In this document: in pieces, positions 21,981 through 30,648 of the stretch
Layout of the letters: every line of letters starts with the position of its first letter
Position numbering within the stretch: the first letter of the stretch is position 1
Assembly: GCA_003402735.1 (NCBI GenBank)
Contig: QQNE01000038.1
Coordinates: 1-36,790, forward strand
Origin: Verrucomicrobiota bacterium
GTDB lineage: Bacteria > Verrucomicrobiota > Verrucomicrobiia > Verrucomicrobiales > DEV007
Length of the DNA stretch: 36,790 nt
Direction of reading: 5' to 3'
Translations under genes and position numbers: made by a program
The notes under the pieces: model-generated
Told to the model about the DNA's origin: nothing
The model's input: only the letters and a program-made list of their open reading frames with translations
The model's database searches: none

Positions 21981-24740
21981 TCAACCGAGTTTGCGGATCA
22001 TGTCGAGCAACTGTTCGTGCCGGTCCTTCCACTCGTTCAAGCGGTCGCGCTCGAGTTGGACGACCTCGGGTTTGGCGTTGGCCACGAAGTTTTCGTTGGT
22101 GAGTTTGCTTTCGGACTTGGCGAGTTCCTTGGCGATTTTCTCCAGTTCCTTGTCGAGGCGGGCCTTTTCGGCGGCGACGTCGATGAGTCCGGCCAGGGGC
22201 ATGTAGAGCTTGCCGATGGGGGTGAGGGCGGCGGGGGCGTTTTCCGTGTCCGGTTCAGAGTCGGAGCTGACGAGGTCACAGGAGGAGGCACCGGAGAGGA
22301 GCGCGAAGGTGGCCAATTCCCCGGTGATCCAGGCGTGTCCGGGATCGGGGGCGAGAAGGAACCGCACTTTCTTGGCGGCGAGGTTGTATTCCGCCTTGAG
22401 GTTGCGGGCGCGGTTGACGGCTTGATAGAGCGCGGCGGCCTGGGCCTGGGATTCGGTTAGGTTCTTGATGCCCTTGGTGGCGTGTTCCTGGGGAAGCGGG
22501 GTGAGCATGAGCAATTCGCCCGAACCGGCGAACCCGAGGCTTTCCCAGAGTTCTTCCGTCAAGTGGGGCATGAATGGGTGGAGATGTTGGAGGAAACGGC
22601 CGAAGACGGTGTCCATGGTCTGCAGCACCGCCGATTTCCGCGCCGGATCCGCTCCCCGCAAATCGCCCTTGACCGCTTCGATATACCAGTCGCAGTAATC
22701 GCCCCAGAAAAAGGCGTGGAGCAGTTCGGCGATTTGGCTGAAGCGATAGTCTGCATAAGCCGCATCGATCTGGCGTTCCATGGTGTCCAGCTTGGCCAGG
22801 ATATCGATATCGACAATGGAGCGCCGAACCTTCTTCCGTGTGGGAGGTCCCTGCATGAGGCGGAAGTTTGCAGCGTTCCAGATCTTGGTGGCGAAGTTGC
22901 GACCCTCCTCGACTTGGGGATAGGATCCGCCTCCGCTGACGCATTCGTCGAATTGTTTGATCGCTTTGGGACCTTCGCCGCCCTTGAACCCGGCTCGTTC
23001 CTCATGGAAGCGGACATCCGAGCCGATGGGGGCGGTTTTCAACAGGGAATAGCGCAAGGCATCGGCGCCGAGAGCCTGAATGATATCGAGCGGGTCCGGG
23101 CTGTTTCCCAGAGACTTGGATAGTTTGCGCCCGAACCGGTCCCGAATGATGGAGGTGTAATAGACATTGCGGAAGGGCAACTGCCCCTCGACGTAATACC
23201 CTGCCATGATCATCCGGGCCACCCAGAAAAAGAGGATGTCAGGACCGGTCACGAGGTCGGAGGTTGGATAGAATTTTTTCAGGGTAGGTGAGGATTTCTG
23301 ATCGCTGTCACACATGGTGGCGAACGGCCAGAGCCAGGAACTGAACCAGGTATCGAGGACATCCTCGTCGCGCACCCAGTTTTCGGGATCGGACGGGGGC
23401 TCGATGGCGCAGTGGAGATCGCCGCGCGCCACGGCGCTGAGATCGAGGTTTTCTGCTTCGCGCAAGCTGGCGGCTTTGTCTTTGCGATACCAAACCGGAA
23501 TTTGGTGTCCCCACCAGAGTTGGCGGCTGATGCACCAGTCCTGGATGTTTTCCATCCAGTGGAGATAGGTTTTTTTCCAGCGTTCCGGGCGGAAGGTGAT
23601 CTCGTCCTGATCGACCGCATTGGTGGCTTCCGGGACGCAGGGATAACGCAAGAACCACTGCATGGAGATGCGGGGTTCGATGGGGACATCGGCCCGTTCC
23701 GAGTAGCCGACGGCGTTTTCGTGATCTTCGACCCTGACGAGTTGACCCATGGCCTCGAGCTTTTTGGCGGCGGCCTTGCGGGCTTCGAAGCGGTCCATGC
23801 CTTCGAACTCTGGCCCGGCCAGGGCGTTCAGGGTTCCGTCCGGATGAAAGATGTCGATGATGGGCAGGTTGTGGCGTTGGCCGATGGCGAAGTCCGCCTT
23901 GTCGTGGGCCGGAGTGACCTTGAGCACGCCGGTGCCGAATTCGGGGTCGAGCGAATCTTCGGCGATGATCGGAATCTTCGCCTCCGGGAACGGTCGCCAG
24001 ACGAACTTGCCGATGAGGTCTTTGTAGCGCTCGTCCTTGGGATGCACCGCGACGGCGGTATCGCCCATGAGGGTTTCGGGCCGGGTGGTGGCGATCTCGA
24101 GCCATCGGTTTTTGGTGCCCGCCACCTTGTAACGCATGTAATAGAGTTTGCCGCGCTGCGGCTTCATGATGACTTCCTCATCGCTGAGGGCGGTGAGGGA
24201 GACGGGGCACCAGTTCACCATCCGCTTGCCTCGGTAGATGAGGCCGGAGTTGAAGAGATCCACGAAGATGCGCGAGATCCAGCGCGAGTAAGCCGGATCC
24301 ATGGTGAACCGTTCCCGGGACCAGTCACAGGAACAGCCGAGGCGCTGGAGTTGGCTGATGATGATGCCGCCGTGCTGCTCTTTCCATTTCCAAACCTCGG
24401 CGAGGAATTTCTCGCGGCCGAGTTCCCGTCGGGAGGTGCCTTCCTTGCGGAGCTTTGCCTCCACCCGGGATTGGGTGGCGATGCCGGCGTGGTCGGTCCC
24501 GGGGAGCCAGAGCACGGCTTTGCCCTGCTGCCGAGCGCGGCGGGCCAGAATGTCCTGGATGGTGTTGTTGAGGACGTGGCCGAGGTGGAGAATGCCGGTG
24601 ACGTTCGGGGGCGGGATGACGATGGAGTATGCTTCGCGGCCGCTGGTTTCGTCCCCGCGAAAGGCATCGGCCTCCAACCAGCGTTGATACCATTTGCACT
24701 CGACTTCCTGGGGTTGATAGGATTTGCTCAGTTCGGCCAT
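21981..24740 (-). CDS. valS: Valyl-tRNA synthetase
   Basis: This is a full-length class I aminoacyl-tRNA synthetase of 919 residues that charges tRNA-Val with valine. It has the HIGH motif as HLGH at 52-55 within PPPNVTGILHLGH, the KMSKS loop as KLSKSLGN, an editing (CP1) insertion, an anticodon-binding domain, and the C-terminal coiled-coil arm typical of ValRS (about 850-919, rich in K/E/L). The ATG at 24740 is preceded by GGAG at a good distance, one of the few clear ribosome binding sites here. The truncated haemoglobin gene follows after 19 bp. The upstream neighbour, the amidase gene, is divergent. Confidence 0.97.
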   Translation of the reverse strand: MAELSKSYQPQEVECKWYQRWLEADAFRGDETSGREAYSIVIPPPNVTGILHLGHVLNNTIQDILARRARQQGKAVLWLPGTDHAGIATQSRVEAKLRKEGTSRRELGREKFLAEVWKWKEQHGGIIISQLQRLGCSCDWSRERFTMDPAYSRWISRIFVDLFNSGLIYRGKRMVNWCPVSLTALSDEEVIMKPQRGKLYYMRYKVAGTKNRWLEIATTRPETLMGDTAVAVHPKDERYKDLIGKFVWRPFPEAKIPIIAEDSLDPEFGTGVLKVTPAHDKADFAIGQRHNLPIIDIFHPDGTLNALAGPEFEGMDRFEARKAAAKKLEAMGQLVRVEDHENAVGYSERADVPIEPRISMQWFLRYPCVPEATNAVDQDEITFRPERWKKTYLHWMENIQDWCISRQLWWGHQIPVWYRKDKAASLREAENLDLSAVARGDLHCAIEPPSDPENWVRDEDVLDTWFSSWLWPFATMCDSDQKSSPTLKKFYPTSDLVTGPDILFFWVARMIMAGYYVEGQLPFRNVYYTSIIRDRFGRKLSKSLGNSPDPLDIIQALGADALRYSLLKTAPIGSDVRFHEERAGFKGGEGPKAIKQFDECVSGGGSYPQVEEGRNFATKIWNAANFRLMQGPPTRKKVRRSIVDIDILAKLDTMERQIDAAYADYRFSQIAELLHAFFWGDYCDWYIEAVKGDLRGADPARKSAVLQTMDTVFGRFLQHLHPFMPHLTEELWESLGFAGSGELLMLTPLPQEHATKGIKNLTESQAQAAALYQAVNRARNLKAEYNLAAKKVRFLLAPDPGHAWITGELATFALLSGASSCDLVSSDSEPDTENAPAALTPIGKLYMPLAGLIDVAAEKARLDKELEKIAKELAKSESKLTNENFVANAKPEVVQLERDRLNEWKDRHEQLLDMIRKLG

Positions 24741-24809
24741 GTCGAAATCTCCGGGGGGCCGAATCTAGCACGGCATCACAAGGAGCCAAGGGGAAGATGC
24801 GGACGGGGA

Positions 24810-24837
24810 TTGCGTTCGCCGGTGGCCGGGATAGAAT
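24810..24837 (+). promoter_or_regulatory. Possible sigma70-type promoter for the amidase gene
   Basis: TTGCGT (24810-24815) and TAGAAT (24832-24837) are separated by 16 bp, with three and five matches to the -35 and -10 consensus. Transcription would start near 24844, about 11 bases before the amidase ATG, giving a very short leader. The assignment is tentative. Confidence 0.3.
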
Positions 24838-24854
24838 GAGGATCCGACCCCGTC

Positions 24855-25889
24855 ATGACTTCATCCCTGCTCCGGCGTCTCCTCGCCCTGGCGCTGTCTC
24901 TCTGGCTCGTCTCGCCGGCACGGGCGGAGCCGTGGGAGTGGGAAATCATCGATTACAAAAAGGTCCCTCACATCCCCGCGGAGAGCGTGAAGGAGTTTTA
25001 TCGGTTCGACTCCCTGGACCGGTCCGGCAGTCAGCTGGTTTTCCGGCAGGGAACCGGTCTCTTGATGCGGTGGGTGGCCGGGTCTGATTCCATCCGGATC
25101 AACGGGATCAAGTTCAGTCTGAGTTATCCGGTGATCGAACACGAGGGCCGGGTTTTGGTGTCGCGGCTCGATCTGCAGAAGCTCCTCGATCCGGTGCTGC
25201 GGCCCAGTTACATCCAAAACACCAAGCCCTTCGACACCGTCATCGTGGATGCCGGTCATGGGGGAGATGATTCCGGAGCGCGCTCCGTCCGGGGCACGGA
25301 GAAAAGTTACGCCTTGGACACCGCCAAGCGCCTTGCCGGGGAATTGCAGAAACTTGGTTACAAGGTGCGCCTGATCCGGACCGCAGACAGATTTGTCAGT
25401 TTGAGCGAACGGGTCGAGGCGGCGAATCAGATCAAAGACGCCATTTTTGTGAGCGTGCATTTCAATTCCGGGCTCAAGCCCGAAGCGGACGGCATCGAAA
25501 CCTTTGCCCTGGCTCCGGCGGGAGGGAGTTCGGACGCGGACGGTTCCGCGACGGCCGCCTCGTTCTCGGGGAATCATCGGGACGGGGAGAACATCGCTCT
25601 GGCCACCGCAGTGCACGCGATGGTGGTGCAGGGGGCGCCCAGCATGACGGACCGCGGCGTCAAGAGGGCCCGTTACAACGTGCTCCGAGGGATCAATAAA
25701 CCGGCAATCCTGGTCGAGGGCGGCTTCCTGACGAACGCGAAAGATGCCCTCAAGGTGGACTCAGTGGAATACCGAGCGGCGCTGGCCCGGTGCATTGCGC
25801 TGGGGATACGCAACTTCAACAAGGCGACCGGCGCCCCGCTCCCCGGGAGCCAGAGCGGAGGTGGGGCGAAAGGGAAGTCTCCCCGGTGA
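24855..25889 (+). CDS. N-acetylmuramoyl-L-alanine amidase (amidase_3 family)
   Basis: This 344-residue exported zinc amidase cleaves the bond between N-acetylmuramic acid and L-alanine in peptidoglycan. A signal peptide (about 1-25, LLALALSLWLVSPARA) leads into an N-terminal domain (about 26-115; INGIKFSLSYPVI, VSRLDLQKLLDPVLRP) resembling the copper-amine-oxidase-N-like module. The catalytic domain then begins at VIVDAGHGGDDSGA. Visible zinc ligands are His in DAGHGG, Glu in GTEKSY and His in SVHFNSG; the catalytic Glu is in ILVEGGFLTN. It is divergent from valS and convergent with the 3D-domain gene. A role in cell-wall remodelling or division is likely by family. Confidence 0.93.
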   Translation: MTSSLLRRLLALALSLWLVSPARAEPWEWEIIDYKKVPHIPAESVKEFYRFDSLDRSGSQLVFRQGTGLLMRWVAGSDSIRINGIKFSLSYPVIEHEGRVLVSRLDLQKLLDPVLRPSYIQNTKPFDTVIVDAGHGGDDSGARSVRGTEKSYALDTAKRLAGELQKLGYKVRLIRTADRFVSLSERVEAANQIKDAIFVSVHFNSGLKPEADGIETFALAPAGGSSDADGSATAASFSGNHRDGENIALATAVHAMVVQGAPSMTDRGVKRARYNVLRGINKPAILVEGGFLTNAKDALKVDSVEYRAALARCIALGIRNFNKATGAPLPGSQSGGGAKGKSPR

Positions 25890-25891
25890 CC

Positions 25892-25908
25892 CCACCTGCG
25901 CCGGGTGG
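25892..25908. terminator. Small stem-loop between convergent genes
   Basis: CCACC (25892-25896) and GGTGG (25904-25908) form a 5-bp GC-rich stem in the 22-bp gap between the amidase stop and the end of the 3D-domain gene. It could help end transcription from both sides, but the stem is short and has no T-run. Confidence 0.25.
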
Positions 25909-25911
25909 AAA

Positions 25912-26520
25912 TCAGGACCGTTGTGGGCTGGGGCGTCGCTTGGCCAGATCGAGGATCTTGATCTGAACGTGCCGGGTTCCCCAGGCATGCATCGCGGCCA
26001 AGCTGGGCCGGTAGATGTCAATCGTATCGGTCCCGTAGAGGGCCCCGCCGCAGTCGTCGATGACGTAAACGGTCGGGTCTCCCACAATTTGAAACTTGGT
26101 GCCGAGGGGGAACCTGGACCAGTCCGCGGCCGCCGAGGTGTAGGAACGCGAACAGCGCAGGAGGGTGCCGATGGCGGTGCTCCGGCCGTAAGCTTGGTGA
26201 CCGGCCTCTTCGTGGGTGTAGGCCGTGGTCCGGACGGTGCGGGTCATCTGGCGAAAGCCAGGCAACGAGGCGGCCGAGGAGGAGGAGCGGGATTTTCCGA
26301 AGAGGCTCGCAAAAATCTTGGGCTTGGCGGTTCCGTGAGAAGTGGTTTTGGCCCTGGCCGCGCGCTGGGATGCACCTTGTGAGAGGTTTGGCTTGCCATT
26401 GAGGGAAGCTATGGAGGTGTCGGTCAGTCCTGCCAAAAGGCTGATGACAAGTGCCATCCCCGTAAGGCCTGGGTTTCGAATCAAGATCAGATTCTGCATG
26501 GCGTCGACTAGATCGTCCAT
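25912..26520 (-). CDS. Exported 3D-domain (double-psi beta-barrel) protein
   Basis: The product has up to 202 residues. An N-terminal hydrophobic segment (about 20-33, TGMALVISLLAGL) acts as signal peptide or anchor, followed by a Ser/Ala/Lys-rich linker to about 90. The C-terminal domain is a 3D domain: TVRTTAYTHEE, SAAADWSRFPLGTKFQI, VYVIDDCGGALYGTDTIDIY and the closing WGTRHVQIKIL. The conserved aspartates (in VIDDCGG and TDTIDIY) match the domain of MltA and Stp/YuiC-type murein hydrolases, so a muralytic role is plausible. Which of Met1, Met8 or Met22 is used is unclear, because none has a good Shine-Dalgarno site. It faces the amidase gene tail to tail, and rsmE lies 75 bp upstream across an AT-rich gap. 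Confidence 0.85.
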   Translation of the reverse strand: MDDLVDAMQNLILIRNPGLTGMALVISLLAGLTDTSIASLNGKPNLSQGASQRAARAKTTSHGTAKPKIFASLFGKSRSSSSAASLPGFRQMTRTVRTTAYTHEEAGHQAYGRSTAIGTLLRCSRSYTSAAADWSRFPLGTKFQIVGDPTVYVIDDCGGALYGTDTIDIYRPSLAAMHAWGTRHVQIKILDLAKRRPSPQRS

Positions 26521-26595
26521 TGCAGCTAGTGCAACAAGAAAAATCCAGGCATTCTCAAAAAATGAAATTTGTCAGGGTTGCAAAGCCTGTTATTT

Positions 26596-27330
26596 TTACA
26601 AAAACGCCTGGGAAAAAATGCTCAGGGCATACGCCGCGGCGGTATCGGTTCGCAGAATGTGAGGTCCTAACCGAAGAGGTTTGTAGCCGGCCTCCAGCAG
26701 GCGTTCCAGTTCACGCGGGCTGAAGTCGCCCTCGGGCCCGGTCACCACCGAGGAGGAGGCGGGCGGTGCCGATCCCGGCCACCAGCGTGCCAGGGGCGCG
26801 GCCGAGGGGCTGAGGGCGGCGACGCAGCGGAGTTCAGCGGTGTCCAGGCCGGAGCTCAGGAAGGTCTCCAAACGCTGGGCAGGTTCCACGGTGGGGAGCC
26901 AGTTGCGGCCGCATTGTTTGCAGGCTTCCAGGGCGGCCCGTTGCCATTTTTCGCGGCGTCGTGCCGGGTCATCGATCTTGACCACGCAGCGTTCCGTGAG
27001 CAGGGGGACGATGCGGGTGGCGCCGATTTCGGTGGCCTGACGGATGATGTCCTCGATCGTCTGGCCTTTGGGAATGGCCGCCGCGAGGAGAATCGGAAGG
27101 GGGGGAGGCTCCGGGCGCGGTTCCTCTGTCAGGGTCAGGGCGATCTGTGAGTTGGTGACGTTCTCCACCCGGGCGCGGGCGGAGAGTCCTTGGCCATCGA
27201 AGACTTCCAACGGATCGCCCGGTTGCATCCGCAGGACGCGGGCGCAGTGCTTGGCCTCATCGCCAGTCAGGAGGACGGAACCGGGAGTCCATTGGGTGCT
27301 GGGCAGGTAAAACCGGGGGCACGCGCCCAT
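26596..27330 (-). CDS. rsmE: 16S rRNA (uracil1498-N3)-methyltransferase RsmE
   Basis: This 244-residue SPOUT-class methyltransferase modifies U1498 of 16S rRNA. An N-terminal PUA-like domain (about 1-75; RFYLPSTQW, EAKHCARVLRMQPGD) precedes the trefoil-knot SPOUT domain with LAAAIPKGQTIEDIIRQATE, ERCVVK and RREKWQRAALEACKQCGR. The knot signatures VVTGPEGDFSPREL and LGPHILRTDTAA come last. The length is normal. It begins 21 bp after dnaJ on the same strand; an RsmE gene downstream of dnaJ is a known arrangement in several phyla, which supports one transcript with grpE and dnaJ. Confidence 0.95.
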   Translation of the reverse strand: MGACPRFYLPSTQWTPGSVLLTGDEAKHCARVLRMQPGDPLEVFDGQGLSARARVENVTNSQIALTLTEEPRPEPPPLPILLAAAIPKGQTIEDIIRQATEIGATRIVPLLTERCVVKIDDPARRREKWQRAALEACKQCGRNWLPTVEPAQRLETFLSSGLDTAELRCVAALSPSAAPLARWWPGSAPPASSSVVTGPEGDFSPRELERLLEAGYKPLRLGPHILRTDTAAAYALSIFSQAFL

Positions 27331-27351
27331 AAGCTCGGTGCCTGAGGAAGT

Positions 27352-28515
27352 TTACCCGAAAAAGGCCTTGGCACGATCCAGGAAGGAGCGGCGGACCGGC
27401 TGATTCTTGTCTTCCAGACTGGCGATAAAAGCCTGGAGCTTGTCCCGCTGGGCCTGGTTCAGCTTGGTTGGCACCTCGACCTGGACGTGGAGATAGAGGC
27501 TGCCCTTCTCCTTGTTGCCGTAACCGAGGATGCCGCCATTGGCGACCCGCACGGTGGTTCCGCCCTGGGTGCCGGCCGGGATCTTGATGGTCTTCTTGCC
27601 TTCCAGAGTGGGGACTTCGATCTCGCCACCGAGCGCCGCCTTGTCAAGAGGGACGGGAAACTCGCAGTGAAGGTCATCGCCATCGCGCTCAAACAGTTCG
27701 TGTTCCTTGATGTGGATGACGACGTGCAAATCTCCGTGCGGTCCGCCGCGAAAGCCGGCTTCGCCGTTTCCGGGAGAGCGGAGACGCTGGCCCTCGCGGA
27801 TGCCGGCCGGAACCTTGAATTTGATCCGGGCGCGCTGGAGGGTCCGGCCGTCGCCCGCGCAGGTCCGGCAGGGATCGCTCAGAACGCCACCGGTGCCGCG
27901 GCAGGAGGGGCAGGTTTGTTGCACGTGAAAGAACCCCTTGGAAGAGACGACTTGGCCCGCCCCTCCGCACGTGGTGCAGGGTTTCATCCCGCCAGAGGGG
28001 GACCCGGCGCCGGTACAGGTCTCACAGGTATCGTATTTCTCGATCTCGATGAGCTTGTTGCAACCAAAGGCGGCTTCCTCCAGGGAGATGGGGAGATCAT
28101 ACCGCAGATCCGAGCCGCGCTGGCGGCCACTGGCATCGCGACGGCGAGCGCCACCGGCTCCGGGGTTGCCGAAGATTTCGTCGAAGATGGACCCACCGGC
28201 GCCCGCCCCGGCGGCGCCACCGAAGACCTCGCGGAAAATATCGAATGGATCGTGGAACGGACCTCCCGCGGGACTGGCGGCCCCGGCCCCCTGTTTGAAG
28301 GCGGCGTGACCATAGCGATCGTAAGCGGCGCGTTTCTGGTCGTCTGAGAGGACCTCATAGGCCTCACCGACCTCCTTAAATTTGGCTTCGGCGGCGGCAT
28401 CGCCCGGGTTCTGGTCCGGGTGATACTTCATGGCGAGCTTGCGGTAAGCCTTTTTGATGTCGGAAGCGGTGGCGTTCTTGGGAACGCCGAGCAGTTCATA
28501 GTAATCCTGGGCCAT
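27352..28515 (-). CDS. dnaJ: Chaperone protein DnaJ
   Basis: This type I Hsp40 co-chaperone of 387 residues delivers substrates to DnaK and stimulates its ATPase. The J domain (1-70) starts [10 protein letters not shown] and contains HPD at 32-34. A Gly/Phe-rich region follows. The zinc-binding cysteine-rich domain has four CxxCxGxG-type repeats ([32 protein letters not shown]), and the C-terminal substrate-binding domains are complete. The ATG at 28515 is preferred because it gives the canonical N-terminus; a TTG at 28548 overlapping the grpE stop would add 11 unlikely residues. It lies 29 bp downstream of grpE and 21 bp upstream of rsmE. Confidence 0.97.
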   Translation of the reverse strand: MAQDYYELLGVPKNATASDIKKAYRKLAMKYHPDQNPGDAAAEAKFKEVGEAYEVLSDDQKRAAYDRYGHAAFKQGAGAASPAGGPFHDPFDIFREVFGGAAGAGAGGSIFDEIFGNPGAGGARRRDASGRQRGSDLRYDLPISLEEAAFGCNKLIEIEKYDTCETCTGAGSPSGGMKPCTTCGGAGQVVSSKGFFHVQQTCPSCRGTGGVLSDPCRTCAGDGRTLQRARIKFKVPAGIREGQRLRSPGNGEAGFRGGPHGDLHVVIHIKEHELFERDGDDLHCEFPVPLDKAALGGEIEVPTLEGKKTIKIPAGTQGGTTVRVANGGILGYGNKEKGSLYLHVQVEVPTKLNQAQRDKLQAFIASLEDKNQPVRRSFLDRAKAFFG

Positions 28516-28544
28516 GATGGGACGGCGGGGACAGAAGGTGAGGA

Positions 28545-29126
28545 TCAACCCTGGGACTCGGGCCCGTCAGGTCCGGCGGCCGGAGCCGGTCCCTTGGAAA
28601 CCACGACATTGGCGGCCCGGAGGACCCGGTCCTGGAGCCGATAACCGCGACGCAGGGTGGTCAGGATTTTGCCGTCCGGCAGGGAATTGCTGAACTCCTG
28701 TTGGACGGCCTCGTGGAGGTTCGGATCGAACATCTCTCCGGGTTCACCAAACTCGGTGACGCCTTGGTTGGCGAGGAAATCGGAGAGTTGTTTCATGACC
28801 ATGGACATGCCCTGGAAGACGATCGAATTTTCGGATTCCTGACGGGCCGCTTCCAGGCCGAACCGGAAGTTGTCGATGATTGGGAAGAGGTCTTCCAGCA
28901 GGGAGGCGTTGCCAAATTTGATGGCGTCCACCTTCTCCCGGGACATGCGTTTGCGGAAGTTTTCCAGTTCCGCTTGGCCGCGCAGCGCGATGTCCTTCCA
29001 GCGCGCCAGTTCCTGCTGGGCGGCCGAGGCTGCATCGGTGGTGGCCTCCCCCTTCGCCTCGACGGATTCAGGTCCGGAGGCGGCGATGTTGTCGAGAGGT
29101 TCTTCTTCGCTTGTGATGGGGTTCAT
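28545..29126 (-). CDS. grpE: Nucleotide exchange factor GrpE
   Basis: This 193-residue partner of DnaK promotes ADP release. The acidic N-terminus leads into a long coiled-coil helix (about 35-100; [20 protein letters not shown]). The [17 protein letters not shown] segment and the C-terminal beta-wing ([32 protein letters not shown]) are classic. A Pro/Ala/Gly-rich tail ends it. It starts 43 bp after the phosphatase gene and is followed by dnaJ. No hrcA or dnaK is adjacent, and I found no CIRCE-like operator upstream. An imperfect GC-rich hairpin sits in the 43-bp gap. Confidence 0.96.
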   Translation of the reverse strand: MNPITSEEEPLDNIAASGPESVEAKGEATTDAASAAQQELARWKDIALRGQAELENFRKRMSREKVDAIKFGNASLLEDLFPIIDNFRFGLEAARQESENSIVFQGMSMVMKQLSDFLANQGVTEFGEPGEMFDPNLHEAVQQEFSNSLPDGKILTTLRRGYRLQDRVLRAANVVVSKGPAPAAGPDGPESQG

Positions 29127-29169
29127 TGTCAGGTAACACTCCGGGACCGGGCGGTCCGGGAAGGGAATA

Positions 29170-30612
29170 TCATCCCTTTTTGATGACGATCAAGGTGATG
29201 TCGTCGCTTTGCGCCTCGCCGGCGGCAAAGCTGCGGACATCCTCGCAGATTCCTGTCATGATGGCCTCCACCGGCTGGGAAGCCCGAAGGTGCAGACTCT
29301 GGCTGAGGCGTTCCCCTCCGTATTCCTCCCCGCCGGAGTTGACCGCCTCGGTCAGGCCATCCGTGTAAAGCAGCATGGCATCCCCTTCTTCCAGAAGACA
29401 TTCGCGATCCGTGATGACCCGTTCGAAGACATCGCCGTTGTCGATCCCGACGGCCAGGCCGACCGGCGCCAACGGCTCCACGAGTCCACTCGCTTTCCGG
29501 TAAACCAAGGCGGGTCGGTGCCCCGCGCGCGAGATGAGCAGGCGGCCGGTCTCGGCATCCAGCACGAGGTAGGTCATGGTGATGAACATGTCCTCCCGGA
29601 TATCCGGAAAGATTTGGCGATTGACGACCGACAGAACCCGGGCCGGGGAGAGTTCACCGGCGGCGCGCGTGCGCAGGACGCTGCGGCAGGTGGCCATGAT
29701 CAGGGAGGCGGGCACTCCCTTGCCGGCCACGTCGGCGATGGCCACTCCGAGGTGCCGGTCATCCACCGGGACGTAATCGTAGTAGTCCCCGCTCACGATC
29801 ATGGCAGGAAAGCTGGCGGCGGCGATGGAATAGCCCAGGAATTCGGGGGCTTTTGCGGGGAGCAGGATCCGTTGGAATTCGCTGGCGGTGCGCAATTCGG
29901 CATCGAGCCTCCGTTTTTCGTTGGCTTCCCGGTGCACCATGGCGCTGCCGAGGGCGAACGAAGATTGGCGGGCCAGCGATTCAAAAACGGAGCGGTCGTT
30001 GCTGTTGAAGGGGCGGCCGGGACGTTGGCGGGCGGCGGTGAGCAGTCCGATGGTTTTTTCAGCGTAAACCAGGGGAGCGATGAGGAGTTCGACGTGAAAC
30101 GCGGAGGCGTCCGCGGCACCCTTGAATTGGGGGTGTTCCGCGAGGTTCCTGAGCCAAAGGCTGCGTTGCTGCTGCAGGGCTTGGCCGTAGACGGGGTGGG
30201 CGACCGGGATGGTCTGGAGGCGGAGATAGTTGAGGCGCTCCGCTTGGCCGGCGGCACCTCGCAGGAGAGATTCGGGGACCTCGAACAGGAGCGGGCAAGC
30301 GGCCGAAATCATCATGGGCACCAGTTCCGCCCGGGAATGATCGAGGAGGTGGAGCGCCGCGCCGTCGCATTCGAGGACCTGGACCAGGCCCTCGACCATG
30401 AAGCGGTGCATGGTGCTGGAGGACTGGCTTTTCTGCAGTTGATTGCCGAGGCCGTCGAGGAAGTCGAAGGCGCGGACCTGCTCTTCTTGTATGTCCTCCA
30501 AGGCGTTGGTCAGGGAGCCGTTGCGGACGGTTTGCCGGCAGAGGAAATAGGCGGAAACGAGCAGTAGAAAACAGAGAAAAGGGAGCATTTCCAGGCGTTG
30601 TAGACGCTCCAT
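29170..30612 (-). CDS. GAF domain SpoIIE/PP2C-type protein serine phosphatase
   Basis: The product has 480 residues from the ATG at 30612 (a TTG lies just before it). A single membrane helix (about 9-26, MLPFLCFLLLVSAYFLC) precedes a linking helix. A GAF-type sensory domain follows (about 55-205; VLECDGAALHLLDHSRAELV, IAPLVYAEKTIGLLTAA). The C-terminal SpoIIE domain (about 235-480) has ASFPAMIVSGDYYDYVPVDD, GVAIADVAGKGVPASLIMA, DAMLLYTDGLTEAVN and SDDITLIVIKKG, with aspartates in metal-binding positions. It resembles RsbU-like phosphatases that dephosphorylate STAS anti-anti-sigma proteins. The gene directly upstream encodes a STAS protein, its likely substrate. The signal sensed is unknown. 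Confidence 0.9.
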   Translation of the reverse strand: MERLQRLEMLPFLCFLLLVSAYFLCRQTVRNGSLTNALEDIQEEQVRAFDFLDGLGNQLQKSQSSSTMHRFMVEGLVQVLECDGAALHLLDHSRAELVPMMISAACPLLFEVPESLLRGAAGQAERLNYLRLQTIPVAHPVYGQALQQQRSLWLRNLAEHPQFKGAADASAFHVELLIAPLVYAEKTIGLLTAARQRPGRPFNSNDRSVFESLARQSSFALGSAMVHREANEKRRLDAELRTASEFQRILLPAKAPEFLGYSIAAASFPAMIVSGDYYDYVPVDDRHLGVAIADVAGKGVPASLIMATCRSVLRTRAAGELSPARVLSVVNRQIFPDIREDMFITMTYLVLDAETGRLLISRAGHRPALVYRKASGLVEPLAPVGLAVGIDNGDVFERVITDRECLLEEGDAMLLYTDGLTEAVNSGGEEYGGERLSQSLHLRASQPVEAIMTGICEDVRSFAAGEAQSDDITLIVIKKG

Positions 30613-30648
30613 CAAGCGGGTCCACAGGCCGGGTTGCCGGAACCGGAC

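Noticed and set aside
26521..26595. AT-rich gap between rsmE and the 3D gene considered as terminator plus promoter
   Set aside because: T-rich runs are present on the minus strand, but stems are weak (4-6 bp with mismatches) and no -35/-10 pair with good spacing was found.
28516..28548. TTG start for dnaJ overlapping the grpE stop
   Set aside because: It would add 11 residues ([10 protein letters not shown] after the initiator) before a canonical DnaJ N-terminus; the ATG at 28515 fits the family.
29130..29160. GC-rich imperfect hairpin upstream of grpE considered as a CIRCE element
   Set aside because: It lacks the TTAGCACTC-N9-GAGTGCTAA consensus and has only a 5-bp core stem.
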